From positions 1-48,658 of the forward strand of contig DYWZ01000039.1 of NCBI GenBank assembly GCA_020742395.1: DNA of 48,658 nucleotides, in the 5' to 3' direction. The notes under the pieces were generated by a model. The model was given only the letters and a program-made list of their open reading frames with translations. It was not told the origin of the DNA and ran no database searches. Shown piece by piece: positions 9,672-19,638 of this stretch. A program made the translations under genes and the position numbers. Every line of letters starts with the position of its first letter. The first letter of the stretch is position 1. This DNA comes from Enterococcus columbae. GTDB taxonomy: Bacteria > Bacillota > Bacilli > Lactobacillales > Enterococcaceae.

Positions 9672-10754
9672 TTATGCTTCTTTAATCATTCGATAGATAA
9701 AGGCAATGACTGTTTTAGCAATTGCATATAATGGTACCCCAAGGAAAATACCCAATAAGCCCGCTAAATTACCTGCTACCAGTAAAATAAAGATAATCGT
9801 CAATGGATGAATGGATAGTGATTTACCGATAACATTTGGATAAATGATATTTGAGTCAATCTGTTGAACAACCAATACCACACCGCAGCAAATCAAGCTT
9901 TGAATAGGATTGGTAAAAATCGTTACAAAAATAGCAGGCATTAAGCCTAAATATGGACCTAAATAAGGAACCAAATTTGTTAGTCCAGCAATAACCCCTA
10001 GTAAAAAGGCATAATCTATCCCAAATAATAAATAGCCTAAAAAAGTAAAGGTCCCAACGAACAAACATTCAATCATCTGTCCACTAATATAACTAGCCAA
10101 TGTGCGATTCATTTCTTTACACAAGTTAGCTACCTGATCTTTACGTTTTTCAGGAACAAATTTTAAAATTCCCGGCAAAACCTTAGGACCATCTTTCATC
10201 ATATAAAATAAAATAAACGGAACCGTGATGATTAATACAATTGCTGAGGTCAGCGTTGAAAAGACTGAGCCTAGACTATTGGCTAAACCACTCATGAATT
10301 TTTGAATAATTGTACCATAGGATAAATCCCATTTAGCCAGCTCTTGATTAATATCAAAATGTTTAAATGTTGGTGATTTGGCCAATTCGCGAATCGCATT
10401 TTCAATTTGCTGAATCAAATCAGGAATACTAGCTGCCAATTGACTAATCTGTTTAATTAAATTAGGTAAGACCGTCATAAAGACTAAGGCGATAATCGCA
10501 ATCAATAATAAAAAGACAATAATGACTGCAAAAATTCTTTTCAGATGGAATTTTTTCGTCAATAGTTCGATTAACGGATTTAACATATAATATAAAAAAC
10601 CAGAAATTAAAATAGGTGCAAAAAGCGTCGAGAAAAAGGTCCCTATCGGATGAAATAAAAAACTAACCTTAGTTAAGACAAAAGCTAAGGTTGCTAGGAC
10701 TAATAGCTCGACTGACCAAAATAATAGCTTAGATTGACGAATTTTTTCAAACAT
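9672..10754 (-). CDS. AI-2E family transporter (TqsA/YdiK-type permease)
   Basis: 360 aa from MFEKIRQSKLLFW. Longer in-frame starts up to 10814 are rejected because the promoter (10785-10814) lies within that extension. GGAGGAG sits 4 nt before the chosen ATG. About seven or eight membrane segments surround a large amphipathic region after TM3 (ISQLAASIPDLIQQIENAIREL). The conserved C-terminal TM block includes PYLGPYLGLMPA. The family contains quorum-signal exporters, Na+/H+ antiporters and uncharacterised permeases, so the substrate cannot be named. Confidence 0.9.
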   Translation of the reverse strand: MFEKIRQSKLLFWSVELLVLATLAFVLTKVSFLFHPIGTFFSTLFAPILISGFLYYMLNPLIELLTKKFHLKRIFAVIIVFLLLIAIIALVFMTVLPNLIKQISQLAASIPDLIQQIENAIRELAKSPTFKHFDINQELAKWDLSYGTIIQKFMSGLANSLGSVFSTLTSAIVLIITVPFILFYMMKDGPKVLPGILKFVPEKRKDQVANLCKEMNRTLASYISGQMIECLFVGTFTFLGYLLFGIDYAFLLGVIAGLTNLVPYLGPYLGLMPAIFVTIFTNPIQSLICCGVVLVVQQIDSNIIYPNVIGKSLSIHPLTIIFILLVAGNLAGLLGIFLGVPLYAIAKTVIAFIYRMIKEA

Positions 10755-10784
10755 TTTACTCCTCCAAAAATCTTTCTTGACCAT

Positions 10785-10814
10785 ATTATAACCTATTTTC
10801 AATAACTTTCCCAA
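10785..10814 (-). promoter_or_regulatory. Promoter of the AI-2E family permease gene
   Basis: Minus strand TTGGGA, 18-bp spacer, TATAAT (10790-10785), 31 bp before the ATG. It decides the start at 10754. Confidence 0.65.
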
Positions 10815-10826
10815 TTATATGTGAAT

Positions 10827-10858
10827 AAAAAAGAGCAGATAATTATCCACTCTTTTTT
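10827..10858 (-). terminator. Terminator of the DUF402 gene
   Basis: A/T-rich outer stem (10827-10835 with 10850-10858) plus a GAT/ATC inner pairing. Both strands have flanking runs of A or T. Confidence 0.65.
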
Positions 10859-10861
10859 ACA

Positions 10862-11395
10862 TCATTTCTGCGACAATTGCTTGTAGCGATTATACCAAAT
10901 ATCAACGTAACCATCTGAGAAAGGACCTTTACTATTATTAATCCAGTCAACCAAGATCTTAACATTTTCCTTTAAGATGAAATCCACATCTTGCGGATAA
11001 TGCATTATTTTACTATGCAATTCATACTCATCCACATCTAATAGACGTTTTTCTCCATCAGGAAAAACTTTAATGTCTAAATCATAATCGATGTACTTTA
11101 AAGCTTCTTCATCCAATAAAAATGGTGAAGCCAAATTACAATAATACGACACTCCCTTTTCTCTAATCATCGCTATTATATTGAACCAGTATTTTTTGTG
11201 AAAATATACAATTGCTGGCTCGCGGGTTACCCAGCGTCTACCATCTGATTCTGTTACTAGTGTATGATCATTTACGCCAATCATTGAATATTCACTGGTC
11301 TTTAAGACCATTGTATCACGCCACGTACGATGCAATTTGCCGTCATGTTTGTAGCTTTGAATGCTAACAAACTCTCCTTCTTTCGGAATTCGCAT
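10862..11395 (-). CDS. DUF402 family protein (nucleoside tri-/diphosphatase-like)
   Basis: 177 aa starting [19 protein letters not shown]. The ATG at 11395 follows GGGAAGGG, and an upstream in-frame ATG at 11428 has no site. The DUF402 core is visible: an N-terminal beta-rich part ([19 protein letters not shown]), the segment [20 protein letters not shown], and the acidic stretch [23 protein letters not shown] expected to bind metal. Staphylococcal relatives (Ntdp) hydrolyse nucleoside tri- and diphosphates. It has its own promoter and terminator downstream of mutY. Activity here is inferred from family only. Confidence 0.85.
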   Translation of the reverse strand: MRIPKEGEFVSIQSYKHDGKLHRTWRDTMVLKTSEYSMIGVNDHTLVTESDGRRWVTREPAIVYFHKKYWFNIIAMIREKGVSYYCNLASPFLLDEEALKYIDYDLDIKVFPDGEKRLLDVDEYELHSKIMHYPQDVDFILKENVKILVDWINNSKGPFSDGYVDIWYNRYKQLSQK

Positions 11396-11461
11396 CTTAA
11401 CCCTTCCCTCAGCAGCTTTTTTGTGCATTTGTTCGGGTGCTATACACCTACGTCAAGAACT

Positions 11462-11470
11462 ATTATAACA
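11462..11470 (-). promoter_or_regulatory. Extended -10 promoter of the DUF402 gene
   Basis: Minus strand TGTTATAAT (TGn plus TATAAT) in the mutY-DUF402 gap. The leader then contains a short GGTG/CACC hairpin. Confidence 0.5.
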
Positions 11471-11500
11471 ATAAACTGTGATAAACGCTAGAAATCTTTA

Positions 11501-12730
11501 TTAAAGTTTGTCATTTTTCTTTAATTGTTCAAACCATTTATGTTGAATTTTAGGAATTGGTAGTCGATTTAAGTCATTTTGTGTATAGAGATATTGATTT
11601 TGAGTAATCGTCTCTTCCACCATCCGACCATAAAATAATAAAGTATGCCATTTTAAATGGGTAAATATATGTTTTACTTCACCAAGTGAGCGTTTTTGCC
11701 AAATAATTTGTCTTGTTAATGATAATTCATTTTCTAGATATTCATTATATAGCTGCGTTAACCGTTGACTTAATTCACTAAATTGTGTTAATAGATAAAC
11801 CGCTGCCTCTTCAGCTACCTTATCTTCAGCAAATAAAGTTAACTGTTGATTAACTTGATCGTTTGGATAAACATTTAGCTGTTGATATAAAGTCTCACTG
11901 ACTTCAATTAATGGAAAATGAAGCATATCAGCTAACAATCGTTCATCATCGCGTTTTTCAAAGACAAATGCCCCTTGGTTATTTTGAATCGCTAGGGCAA
12001 TAAAATATTTATGCTTTGCTTTCATTTTTTTAGATTTCACTGGAAAAGCTAACTGTTGATTAGTCTGTTTAGCTAAACAGAAATCAGCTAATGGACAACG
12101 ATGGCACTGAGTTTGCGTAGGTAGACAAATACTTGAACCTAAATCCATAAAAGCTTGATTAAACTCACCTGGATAATTAGTATCAATAATTTTACGGACT
12201 GCTTGATCAAACACTTTACGACTACTTGCCTTAGCAATATCGTCTTCAATTAAAAATAAACGACTAACTACTCGCATAACATTGCCATCAATAGCTGGTT
12301 CAGCCAAGCCAAAAGCAATACTACTGATTGCCCCTGCAGTATATGGACCGATGCCTTTTAACTTAGCAATATCTTTAGGATTGTCCGGAAACTTTCCATT
12401 AAAATCTTGCATAATTTGTTGAGCAGCAATCTTTAAATTTCTAGCTCTAGAATAATAACCTAGGCCTTCCCAGGTTTTTAGCAATAAATCATCATCAGCA
12501 TTCGCTAGATCAGCAATTGTTGGAAATCTTTGCATAAACCGTTCAAAATAGCCAATAACTGTATCTACTCTTGTTTGTTGTAACATGATTTCTGAAATCC
12601 AAATACGATATGGATTACGATCGATCCGCCAAGGAAGTAGCCGATGATTTTGGCTATACCAATCAATAAATTTAGATTGTAGTTGTTTGACTTGTGAGAA
12701 ATTGAGTTTCTCCCAATTATTCATAGTCAT
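11501..12730 (-). CDS. mutY: A/G-specific adenine glycosylase MutY
   Basis: 409 aa. It removes adenine mispaired with 8-oxoguanine. The catalytic Glu lies in SEIMLQQTRVD; the helix-hairpin-helix and catalytic Asp in KLKGIGPYTAGAI...AIDGNVMRVV. The Fe-S cluster spacing C-x6-C-x2-C-x5-C is complete (CLPTQTQCHRCPLADFC). The C-terminal NUDIX-like domain that reads 8-oxoG follows (residues about 235-400). The start overlaps the recX end by 14 nt, with GGTGGGA just upstream; ATG at 12730 or 12724 are both possible. Confidence 0.96.
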   Translation of the reverse strand: MTMNNWEKLNFSQVKQLQSKFIDWYSQNHRLLPWRIDRNPYRIWISEIMLQQTRVDTVIGYFERFMQRFPTIADLANADDDLLLKTWEGLGYYSRARNLKIAAQQIMQDFNGKFPDNPKDIAKLKGIGPYTAGAISSIAFGLAEPAIDGNVMRVVSRLFLIEDDIAKASSRKVFDQAVRKIIDTNYPGEFNQAFMDLGSSICLPTQTQCHRCPLADFCLAKQTNQQLAFPVKSKKMKAKHKYFIALAIQNNQGAFVFEKRDDERLLADMLHFPLIEVSETLYQQLNVYPNDQVNQQLTLFAEDKVAEEAAVYLLTQFSELSQRLTQLYNEYLENELSLTRQIIWQKRSLGEVKHIFTHLKWHTLLFYGRMVEETITQNQYLYTQNDLNRLPIPKIQHKWFEQLKKNDKL

Positions 12731-13517
12731 CTATTCCCACCTGTTCAAGATATTGTTGAATCAAATCAAGTTGATACCCTTTTTGATAAAGTTTTTGTTT
12801 TAACTTTTGCTGATATTCATAAGCATTTTTAGCCTTAATACGTCGTTTAAATTTATCAGCTTCTTTAACTAAGCGTTCAAATTCCTCTTCTTCATCAAAT
12901 GTTGGAGCAAGTTCTTGCATCGCCGTTTCAATCAAGCCATAGCTAAAGCCTTTTTGAACAAACGCTAATTTTATTTTTTGCAACTGTTGATAATGACTTT
13001 TTTGACTGGAGCGTTGTAACATTTTACTCATCGATTTTTTTAAGATTGTTAACTGTATTTCTGGCGTATAATCTAGCAATACTTGTTGAATAATTGAATC
13101 ACTTACGCCTTTTGTGCTTAATTTTTGGCGAATAACCATTGGACCTTTATCGCTTAATCTTAAAGAAGTTCGCAAATAGCTTTTGGCATACGCCAAATCA
13201 TCTAAAAGCTGTTGAGCTTTTAAATATTGACAAATTCTTGTAATATCTGCATGACTAATTTCTTTTTTTAATAAATAATCAATAATTTCTTTTTCAGTGC
13301 GTAATTGATAACTCAAATAATTTAAAGCTTGTTGCAAACCATAATCATACATCGAAGCTTGTTTAATCTGCTCAATTTCTTCAGTTGTCAATTTCTTACC
13401 TTTTAACAAGCGAAATTTAACCAAAACATCTTCTGATACTTGTAATTGTTGTTGATTATCTAAATCTAGCTGGTAAAGACCTGACTTTAATTGCTTAATT
13501 TTTTCAATTTGCACCAC
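12717..13517 (-). CDS. recX: Regulatory protein RecX
   Basis: Modulator of RecA filament activity. 266 aa from a GTG at 13517 (reads MVQIEKIKQLKSG). The only upstream ATG (13553) has no ribosome binding site, whereas GGAAAGG lies 8 nt before this GTG; GTG at 13523 or 13514 are alternatives. Three-helix RecX repeats are visible (ALNYLSYQLRTEKEIIDYLL; AYAKSYLRTSLRLSDKGPM). It is translationally coupled to mutY by a 14-nt overlap. Confidence 0.9.
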   Translation of the reverse strand: MVQIEKIKQLKSGLYQLDLDNQQQLQVSEDVLVKFRLLKGKKLTTEEIEQIKQASMYDYGLQQALNYLSYQLRTEKEIIDYLLKKEISHADITRICQYLKAQQLLDDLAYAKSYLRTSLRLSDKGPMVIRQKLSTKGVSDSIIQQVLLDYTPEIQLTILKKSMSKMLQRSSQKSHYQQLQKIKLAFVQKGFSYGLIETAMQELAPTFDEEEEFERLVKEADKFKRRIKAKNAYEYQQKLKQKLYQKGYQLDLIQQYLEQVGIDDYE

Positions 13518-13637
13518 GATCACTACCTTTCCTTTATTTCCTAACCTATTCATTTTAACATAGCAAAGCTAAAATTGCAGAACATTTGTTCCATTTTTGG
13601 TTAAAAGTAACTACAATACTTGTGCATTAAAAGAAAT

Positions 13638-13667
13638 TTGGCAAAACAGAAGAGAATATGCTAGTAT
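13638..13667 (+). promoter_or_regulatory. Promoter of the rlmCD-type gene
   Basis: TTGGCA (13638-13643), 18-bp spacer, TAGTAT (13662-13667). It lies in the short divergent region with recX. Confidence 0.45.
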
Positions 13668-13696
13668 AAAGCGAATGTAGTTAACGGAGGGAAAAA

Positions 13697-15073
13697 ATGG
13701 TTTTATTACAACCAAAACAAAAAATACAATTAACGATCAAAAAATTAGGGATTAACGGTGAAGGGATTGGCTATTATCGTAAATTAATTGTTTTCGTACC
13801 AAACGCTTTACCCGATGAAGAAGTTATTGTAGAAATCACACGAGCAACGCCAAAATATGCTGAAGGCAAATTACGCAAAATCCTCAAAAAAAGTCTTGAT
13901 CGCATCAGTCCTGCTTGTAAATTCTACGATCAATGCGGAGGTTGTCAATTACAACATTTAAACTACTCAGCCCAGTTAGATTTTAAACGTGATTTGTTAA
14001 ATCAAGCCTTAAATAAATTTAAACCCCAAGGCTATCAAAACTATGAGTTAAGGCCAACAATTGGTATGGATAATCCATGGTACTATCGTAATAAAGCACA
14101 ATTTCAATTACGTTTCAATCAAAAAAACAAACGGATTGAAGCTGGTCTTTATCGAGAAAATTCACACCAATTAGTGGCTATTGATGACTGTCTAGTTCAA
14201 GAAAAAACTACACAAAAAGTTTTAAACACGATCACTCGCTTGCTTAATCGTTATCAAATTCCGATTTACGACGAAAGAAAGAAAACCGGCTTACTAAAAA
14301 CCTTAATGGTGCGTATCGGCGTAAAAACAGGGCAAGTTCAAGTCGTGTTTATTGCCGTAAAAGATAAGATTCCCCAATTAGCAAATCTTTTACGGTTAAT
14401 TAAAGAACAATTACCTGAAGTGGTTTCAATTATGTTAAATTTACAACCTAAAAAAACTTCAATAGTTATGGGGGATGAAACAAAAGTATTATGGGGAAAA
14501 GAAACCATTGATGAGCAAATTAATGAAGTAAGTTTTCATCTATCGGCTAGAGCCTTTTTCCAATTAAATCCCAAACAAACGGAAGTCCTTTATCAACAAG
14601 CTATTCATGCATTGGATTTATCTGGCACTGAAAAAGTTGTTGACGCTTATTGTGGCGTTGGCACAATCGGTTTATCACTAGCCAAGTATGCTAAAGAAGT
14701 GCGTGGCATGGATATTATCCCAAGTGCAATTGAAGATGCTAAAGAAAATGCTAAAAAGCTCGGCTTAACAAATACTCATTATGAAGTAGGTACTGCTGAA
14801 AAACTTTTACCTAAATGGTTGAAAGAAGGCTTTCAACCCGATGCCATCGTGGTAGATCCTCCACGAACTGGCTTAGATCAAAAACTTTTAAAAGCTCTTT
14901 TACAGCATCCAGTAAAGACTTTAGTTTATGTTTCATGTAACGTTTCTACTTTAGCTCAAAATCTAGTTGAGTTAAGTCAAATATATCAAGTAGACTATTT
15001 ACAAAGTGTAGATATGTTCCCACATACCGCTCGTTGTGAAGTCGTATGTAAATTGACTTTAAAACAAAAATGA
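13697..15073 (+). CDS. rlmCD: 23S rRNA (uracil-5-)-methyltransferase, RlmCD/RumA type
   Basis: 458 aa, SAM-dependent m5U methyltransferase. An N-terminal TRAM domain (residues about 5-63) precedes the Fe-S cysteines CKFYDQCGGC and a fourth Cys in AIDDCLVQ. The SAM site is VVDAYCGVGTIGLSLA. The catalytic segment is VVDPPRTGLD, with the nucleophilic Cys in YVSCNVSTLAQNL. GGAGGG lies 5 nt before the ATG. Several Firmicutes carry one enzyme (RlmCD) methylating both U747 and U1939. Whether this copy does both, or another paralogue exists, cannot be seen here. Confidence 0.92.
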   Translation: MVLLQPKQKIQLTIKKLGINGEGIGYYRKLIVFVPNALPDEEVIVEITRATPKYAEGKLRKILKKSLDRISPACKFYDQCGGCQLQHLNYSAQLDFKRDLLNQALNKFKPQGYQNYELRPTIGMDNPWYYRNKAQFQLRFNQKNKRIEAGLYRENSHQLVAIDDCLVQEKTTQKVLNTITRLLNRYQIPIYDERKKTGLLKTLMVRIGVKTGQVQVVFIAVKDKIPQLANLLRLIKEQLPEVVSIMLNLQPKKTSIVMGDETKVLWGKETIDEQINEVSFHLSARAFFQLNPKQTEVLYQQAIHALDLSGTEKVVDAYCGVGTIGLSLAKYAKEVRGMDIIPSAIEDAKENAKKLGLTNTHYEVGTAEKLLPKWLKEGFQPDAIVVDPPRTGLDQKLLKALLQHPVKTLVYVSCNVSTLAQNLVELSQIYQVDYLQSVDMFPHTARCEVVCKLTLKQK

Positions 15074-15082
15074 ATCATTGAA

Positions 15083-15127
15083 AAAGCGACAAAATCTTTT
15101 TAAAAATTTTGTCGCTTTCCTTTTTTG
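15083..15127 (+). terminator. Terminator of the rlmCD-type gene
   Basis: 13-bp stem AAAGCGACAAAAT (15083-15095) with its complement (15105-15117), then CC and a six-T run. It faces the end of polC. Confidence 0.85.
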
Positions 15128-15165
15128 GCTTATTCAAATTTTAGACTTTTAAATTATTACTAAAA

Positions 15166-18100
15166 CTACAACATATCAAACAATGATAATTGATTTTCAT
15201 CTGGTAGTCCATCTAATACCCCATTTTCACTCATGTATTCGATTAAGGTTTTAGATACTTTTCCTCTAGTAGCTAAATCTTCTTTAGATAAAAACTTACC
15301 TTCTTCACGAGCAGCCACAATCTGTTTGGCTACGTTCAAGCCCAAACTTGGAACTGCTCTAAATGGTGCAATTAATTTATTGCCTTCAATTATAAAATTC
15401 ACCGCATCGGATTTATATAAATCAATCATCCCGAACTCAAATCCACGTTCTAGCATTTCATTGGCTAATTCCAAGACAGTTAATAAGTTTTTCTCTTTAG
15501 CAGTTGCTTCCAAACCTTTATTATTGATTTCTTCCATACGAGCCTTCACCGCAGCCTTCCCACGAGTCATCGCAATCAAATCAAAATCATCTGCACGAAC
15601 TGAAAAATACGCACAGTAATATAAAATTGGAAAATATACTTTAAAATATGCTACCCGTAATGCCATCAAAACATAGGCTGCCGCATGGGCTTTAGGGAAC
15701 ATATACTTAATTTTTAGACATGATTCGATATACCATTCTGGCACATTTTGCTTACGCATTTCTTCTTGCCAATCATCAGGAATCCCTTTCCCTTTACGTA
15801 CACTTTCCATAATTTTAAAGGCAAGCCCATTATCTAGACCAGCGTGCATTAGATAAACCATGATATCATCACGACATCCAATTACTTCTGCTAAAGTAGC
15901 CTTTCCTTGACTAATTAATTCTTCCGCATTGCCTAACCATACATCGGTACCATGGGATAGACCAGAAATTTGTAATAATTCGGCAAAGGTTGAAGGATGC
16001 GTTTGTTCTAACATCCCACGTACAAAACGCGTACCAAATTCCGGGATACCTAAAGTACCCGTCTTAGAACCAATTTGTTCTTCTGTTACCCCTAACACAC
16101 TAGTTCCTTGGAAAATCTCCATTACTTTAGGATCATCTGTTGGGATAGTTTTTGGTTCAATTCCTGATAAATCTTGTAACATCCGAATAACAGTTGGATC
16201 ATCGTGACCAAGGATATCTAGTTTTAAAATATTATCGTGAATGGAATGGAAGTCAAAGTGAGTAGTACGCCATTCAGCATTTATATCATCCGCTGGATAT
16301 TGGATTGGCGTAAAATCATAGACATCCATGTAATCAGGAATAACAATAATCCCGCCCGGGTGCTGACCAGTTGTCCGTTTTACTCCAGTTGCTCCTTTGG
16401 CTAAGCGATCAACTTCAGCCGAACGATAATTCAAATCATTATCCCGTTCATAGCCTTTAACAAAGCCATAAGCTGTTTTATCAGCAACCGTACCAATTGT
16501 TCCCGCACGATAAACATAATCTTCACCAAACAAGACCTTCGTATAATTGTGCGCTTGTGGCTGATATTCACCAGAAAAGTTTAAATCGATATCGGGGACT
16601 TTATCCCCATGGAAACCTAAGAATGTTTCAAACGGAATATCATGTCCATCTTTTTTCAGGCGTGTCCCACACTCTGGACAAGCTTTTTCCGGCATATCAA
16701 AGCCTGAGCCATACGAACCATCATCATAAAATTCCGAGTACTGACAATCAGGACAATAATAATGTGGAGCAAGTGGATTTACCTCAGTAATTCCGGTCAT
16801 TGTAGCAACGAAGCTAGAACCAACCGACCCCCTAGAACCAACCAGATAACCATCTTCATTACTTTTATGCACAAGTTTTTGTGAAATTAAATAAATAACC
16901 GAAAATCCATTTCCGATAATTGAATTCAATTCTTTTTCTAAACGTTTTTCAACAATTTCCGGTAATGGATCACCATATAATTCCTTAGCTCGTTTATAAC
17001 TTAAGTCAGTAATTTCTTGCTCTGACCCTGGAATTTTAGGGGTATATAATTCATCCTTAACCGGAATGACCACTTCACACAAATCATTTATTTTATGCGT
17101 ATTTTCAACAACGATTTCATAAGCTTTTTGTTCACCTAAAAATTGGAATTCTGTCAGCATTTCGTCCGTTGTTCTAAAATGGACTTCAGGTAAGCTGTGT
17201 CGATTCAAAGGATTTCCTGGTCCCATCGAATTAATTAAAATTTTGCGATAAATCGCATCTTCTTTATTTAAGTAATGTACATTTCCTGTTGCCACAACTG
17301 GTATATTTAATTCTTCGCCAATTTTTACTAAATTAGCGATAATTTCTTCTAAATCTTGTTCATTTTTAATTAATTCCTGCTCAATTAAAGGAGCGTAGAC
17401 AGGTTTTGGCATCACTTCAATATAATCATAAAAACGGGCAAGTTCTTTGGCTGCTTCATAGCCTTTTTGCATCATTGCCACAAAGACTTCACCCTTATCA
17501 CAACCAGTACCAAGCAATAACCCATCTTTTAGCTTCATTAATTCTGTACGTGGTATTCTAGGAACTTTATCATGGAAATATTTGACATTTGATAATGAAA
17601 TGAGTTTAAATAGATTTTTTAAGCCCGCTTGTGTACGCACTAAAATCGTAGCATGAAATGGGCGAGCTAATTTATATGCATTTTCGCCACCTACATGTCG
17701 ATTTAAATCCTGATGGAAAAACATATCATGCTTTTCCATCGCTTCTTTAATGAAAATCCAAGCTAAATGCGCGGTTGCTTCAGAGTCAAAGATCGCCCGG
17801 TGATGCTGCTCTAAGGCCACATTGAATTTCTTAGTTAAAACACCTAAACCAAACCGTTTAAACTCTGGATATAAAAAGCGCGCTAATTCCAAAGTATCGA
17901 TAACAGGATTGGTCGCTATCGGCATGCCTTTTTTCTGATAGCTTGTATTTAAAAAGCCGATATCAAATGAGGCGTTGTGCGCAACTAAAATAGCATCACC
18001 AGTAAATTCTTTAAACATTGCTAAGACTTCAGCTTCAGATTTTGACCCTTGTACCATATCATCAGTAATACCGGTCAATTCAATCGTTGTATTTGAAAGT

Positions 18101-19503
18101 GGATGACCTGGATCGATAAATTCATCAAAGGTATCGATAATATTCCCTTTGTGCATCTTAACTGCTGCTAGTTCGATAATTGTGTCATAGACAGCTGAAA
18201 GTCCAGTAGTTTCAACGTCAAAAACAACGTAGGTCGCATCATCTAAAGCAACCGGCTGTGGATTATAGGCTACTTCTACTCCATCATCAACAATATTTGC
18301 TTCCACTCCATAAATAATCTTTACCCCAGCTTTTTTACCTGCTTGATGTGCTTCGGGAAAGGCTTGTGCGCCGCCATGATCGGTAATCGCAATCGCTGGG
18401 TGTCCCCATTTACCTGCTTGCGCGACCAAATCAGTAATCGAATTGGTGGCATCCATCGTAGACATATTAGAATGCAAGTGTAGCTCGATTCTCTTTTCAT
18501 CTTCTTTAGCATAGTCTTTACGTGTTTCATGACTGACTTCCATAATATCTTGGGCTTGAATCGTTAGTTCATGCGAGAAGTTATCTTCTTTGACACTTCC
18601 TCTTACTCGTACCCACATCCCTTTTTTCAAAGCATTGAACATTTCTACATCTTTATCATTATTTGAAAATCGTTTTACAATAAATGATGAAGTATAGTCG
18701 GTAATTTTAATTTGAAGTAAAGAGCGTTTCGAACGTAATTCACGAATTTCAAGATCAAAAATATAGCCTTCAAATACTTTGCGATTTTCTTCTTCAATCA
18801 CTTCGATCATCGGTGTAATTTCTTCGTTAGCCGAAATTTCTCTACCTAATAAAACGGGTCCACTAATAACTGGTTGATCAGTAGCTTTTTCTTGCTTGCG
18901 TTTTTCAGAATTCACTATTGCTTGAGCTGCTTGTTCAACTAATAATGCAGTTTGTGCCTCTTGATGTTCAGCAAAAGCTTGTTGCTCCAAACTAGCTAAT
19001 TCTTGATCTAATTGCAGATGAATTCTTAAATTTGGAAAACCAAATTGGCGATAATTTTGAGTAATTAATGGTAAATATTGTTGCTCAATTAAAGGCATAA
19101 TTGATTCATTACTTACCGATAAATAAATTTTATCTGCCTGAATAAAGGGTTTTTGCCCTTTTAAAGCTTGTTTAATCACTGGAGTTATACAATTAGCATT
19201 TTGCAAGGCAGTAAACCAATAATCCTGTAATAAAGATTCATCAAAGGTATTTTGACTAGCTTCAATTCTTACATCAATCTCAGCAATCGTTTGAAAAGCC
19301 ATCGTTAAGTGATTAACGAAATCATGGTACAAAGCATAAGGCATAATTTCAGGAAACTGAAAATCAAAGGCCCAACATCTTTGTTTTTTATGTACTGTTA
19401 CTCGCCTGATTTGACCAGCTTGAATAATAGGATGTTGCTGCCATTTATCTGGCAACTGAATTTGTTCTATTAATATTGCAAATTTTTCTTTTTCTTGAGA
19501 CAA
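15166..19503 (-). CDS. polC: DNA polymerase III subunit alpha, Gram-positive type (PolC)
   Basis: 1445 aa, the replicative polymerase of low-GC Gram-positives. Order: N-terminal domain, OB fold (about 230-320), PHP domain ([13 protein letters not shown]), embedded proofreading exonuclease ([10 protein letters not shown]), rest of PHP, zinc finger (CPDC...CPECG), polymerase core ([17 protein letters not shown]), C-terminal clamp-binding motif QLSLF. The start codon is TTG, with AGGAGG 8 nt upstream; no in-frame ATG fits better. It has its own promoter and is separated from the upstream proS-like gene by a terminator. Confidence 0.98.
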   Translation of the reverse strand: MSQEKEKFAILIEQIQLPDKWQQHPIIQAGQIRRVTVHKKQRCWAFDFQFPEIMPYALYHDFVNHLTMAFQTIAEIDVRIEASQNTFDESLLQDYWFTALQNANCITPVIKQALKGQKPFIQADKIYLSVSNESIMPLIEQQYLPLITQNYRQFGFPNLRIHLQLDQELASLEQQAFAEHQEAQTALLVEQAAQAIVNSEKRKQEKATDQPVISGPVLLGREISANEEITPMIEVIEEENRKVFEGYIFDLEIRELRSKRSLLQIKITDYTSSFIVKRFSNNDKDVEMFNALKKGMWVRVRGSVKEDNFSHELTIQAQDIMEVSHETRKDYAKEDEKRIELHLHSNMSTMDATNSITDLVAQAGKWGHPAIAITDHGGAQAFPEAHQAGKKAGVKIIYGVEANIVDDGVEVAYNPQPVALDDATYVVFDVETTGLSAVYDTIIELAAVKMHKGNIIDTFDEFIDPGHPLSNTTIELTGITDDMVQGSKSEAEVLAMFKEFTGDAILVAHNASFDIGFLNTSYQKKGMPIATNPVIDTLELARFLYPEFKRFGLGVLTKKFNVALEQHHRAIFDSEATAHLAWIFIKEAMEKHDMFFHQDLNRHVGGENAYKLARPFHATILVRTQAGLKNLFKLISLSNVKYFHDKVPRIPRTELMKLKDGLLLGTGCDKGEVFVAMMQKGYEAAKELARFYDYIEVMPKPVYAPLIEQELIKNEQDLEEIIANLVKIGEELNIPVVATGNVHYLNKEDAIYRKILINSMGPGNPLNRHSLPEVHFRTTDEMLTEFQFLGEQKAYEIVVENTHKINDLCEVVIPVKDELYTPKIPGSEQEITDLSYKRAKELYGDPLPEIVEKRLEKELNSIIGNGFSVIYLISQKLVHKSNEDGYLVGSRGSVGSSFVATMTGITEVNPLAPHYYCPDCQYSEFYDDGSYGSGFDMPEKACPECGTRLKKDGHDIPFETFLGFHGDKVPDIDLNFSGEYQPQAHNYTKVLFGEDYVYRAGTIGTVADKTAYGFVKGYERDNDLNYRSAEVDRLAKGATGVKRTTGQHPGGIIVIPDYMDVYDFTPIQYPADDINAEWRTTHFDFHSIHDNILKLDILGHDDPTVIRMLQDLSGIEPKTIPTDDPKVMEIFQGTSVLGVTEEQIGSKTGTLGIPEFGTRFVRGMLEQTHPSTFAELLQISGLSHGTDVWLGNAEELISQGKATLAEVIGCRDDIMVYLMHAGLDNGLAFKIMESVRKGKGIPDDWQEEMRKQNVPEWYIESCLKIKYMFPKAHAAAYVLMALRVAYFKVYFPILYYCAYFSVRADDFDLIAMTRGKAAVKARMEEINNKGLEATAKEKNLLTVLELANEMLERGFEFGMIDLYKSDAVNFIIEGNKLIAPFRAVPSLGLNVAKQIVAAREEGKFLSKEDLATRGKVSKTLIEYMSENGVLDGLPDENQLSLFDML

Positions 19504-19539
19504 AAAGAAAACCTCCTGACTAAATGCTCACTGTTTTCT

Positions 19540-19548
19540 ATTATACCA
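19540..19548 (-). promoter_or_regulatory. Extended -10 promoter of polC
   Basis: Minus strand TGGTATAAT, 37 bp before the TTG start; the -35 region is weak. Confidence 0.6.
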
Positions 19549-19591
19549 AATTTTTAAATACAAAGCATAAACGATTGACTATAAACAAAAT

Positions 19592-19631
19592 AAAAAAGAC
19601 AAGCTGTGACTTCATAAACAAGCCACAGCTT
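19592..19631 (-). terminator. Terminator after the proS-like gene
   Basis: 8-bp stem (19601-19608 with 19624-19631), followed on the minus strand by GTC and TTTTTT. It separates the proS-like gene from polC. Confidence 0.75.
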
Positions 19632-19638
19632 CACTACA

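Noticed and set aside
10755..10814. N-terminal extension of the AI-2E family protein (20 extra residues)
   Set aside because: The extension contains the promoter -35/-10 and no ribosome binding site, whereas ATG 10754 has GGAGGAG.
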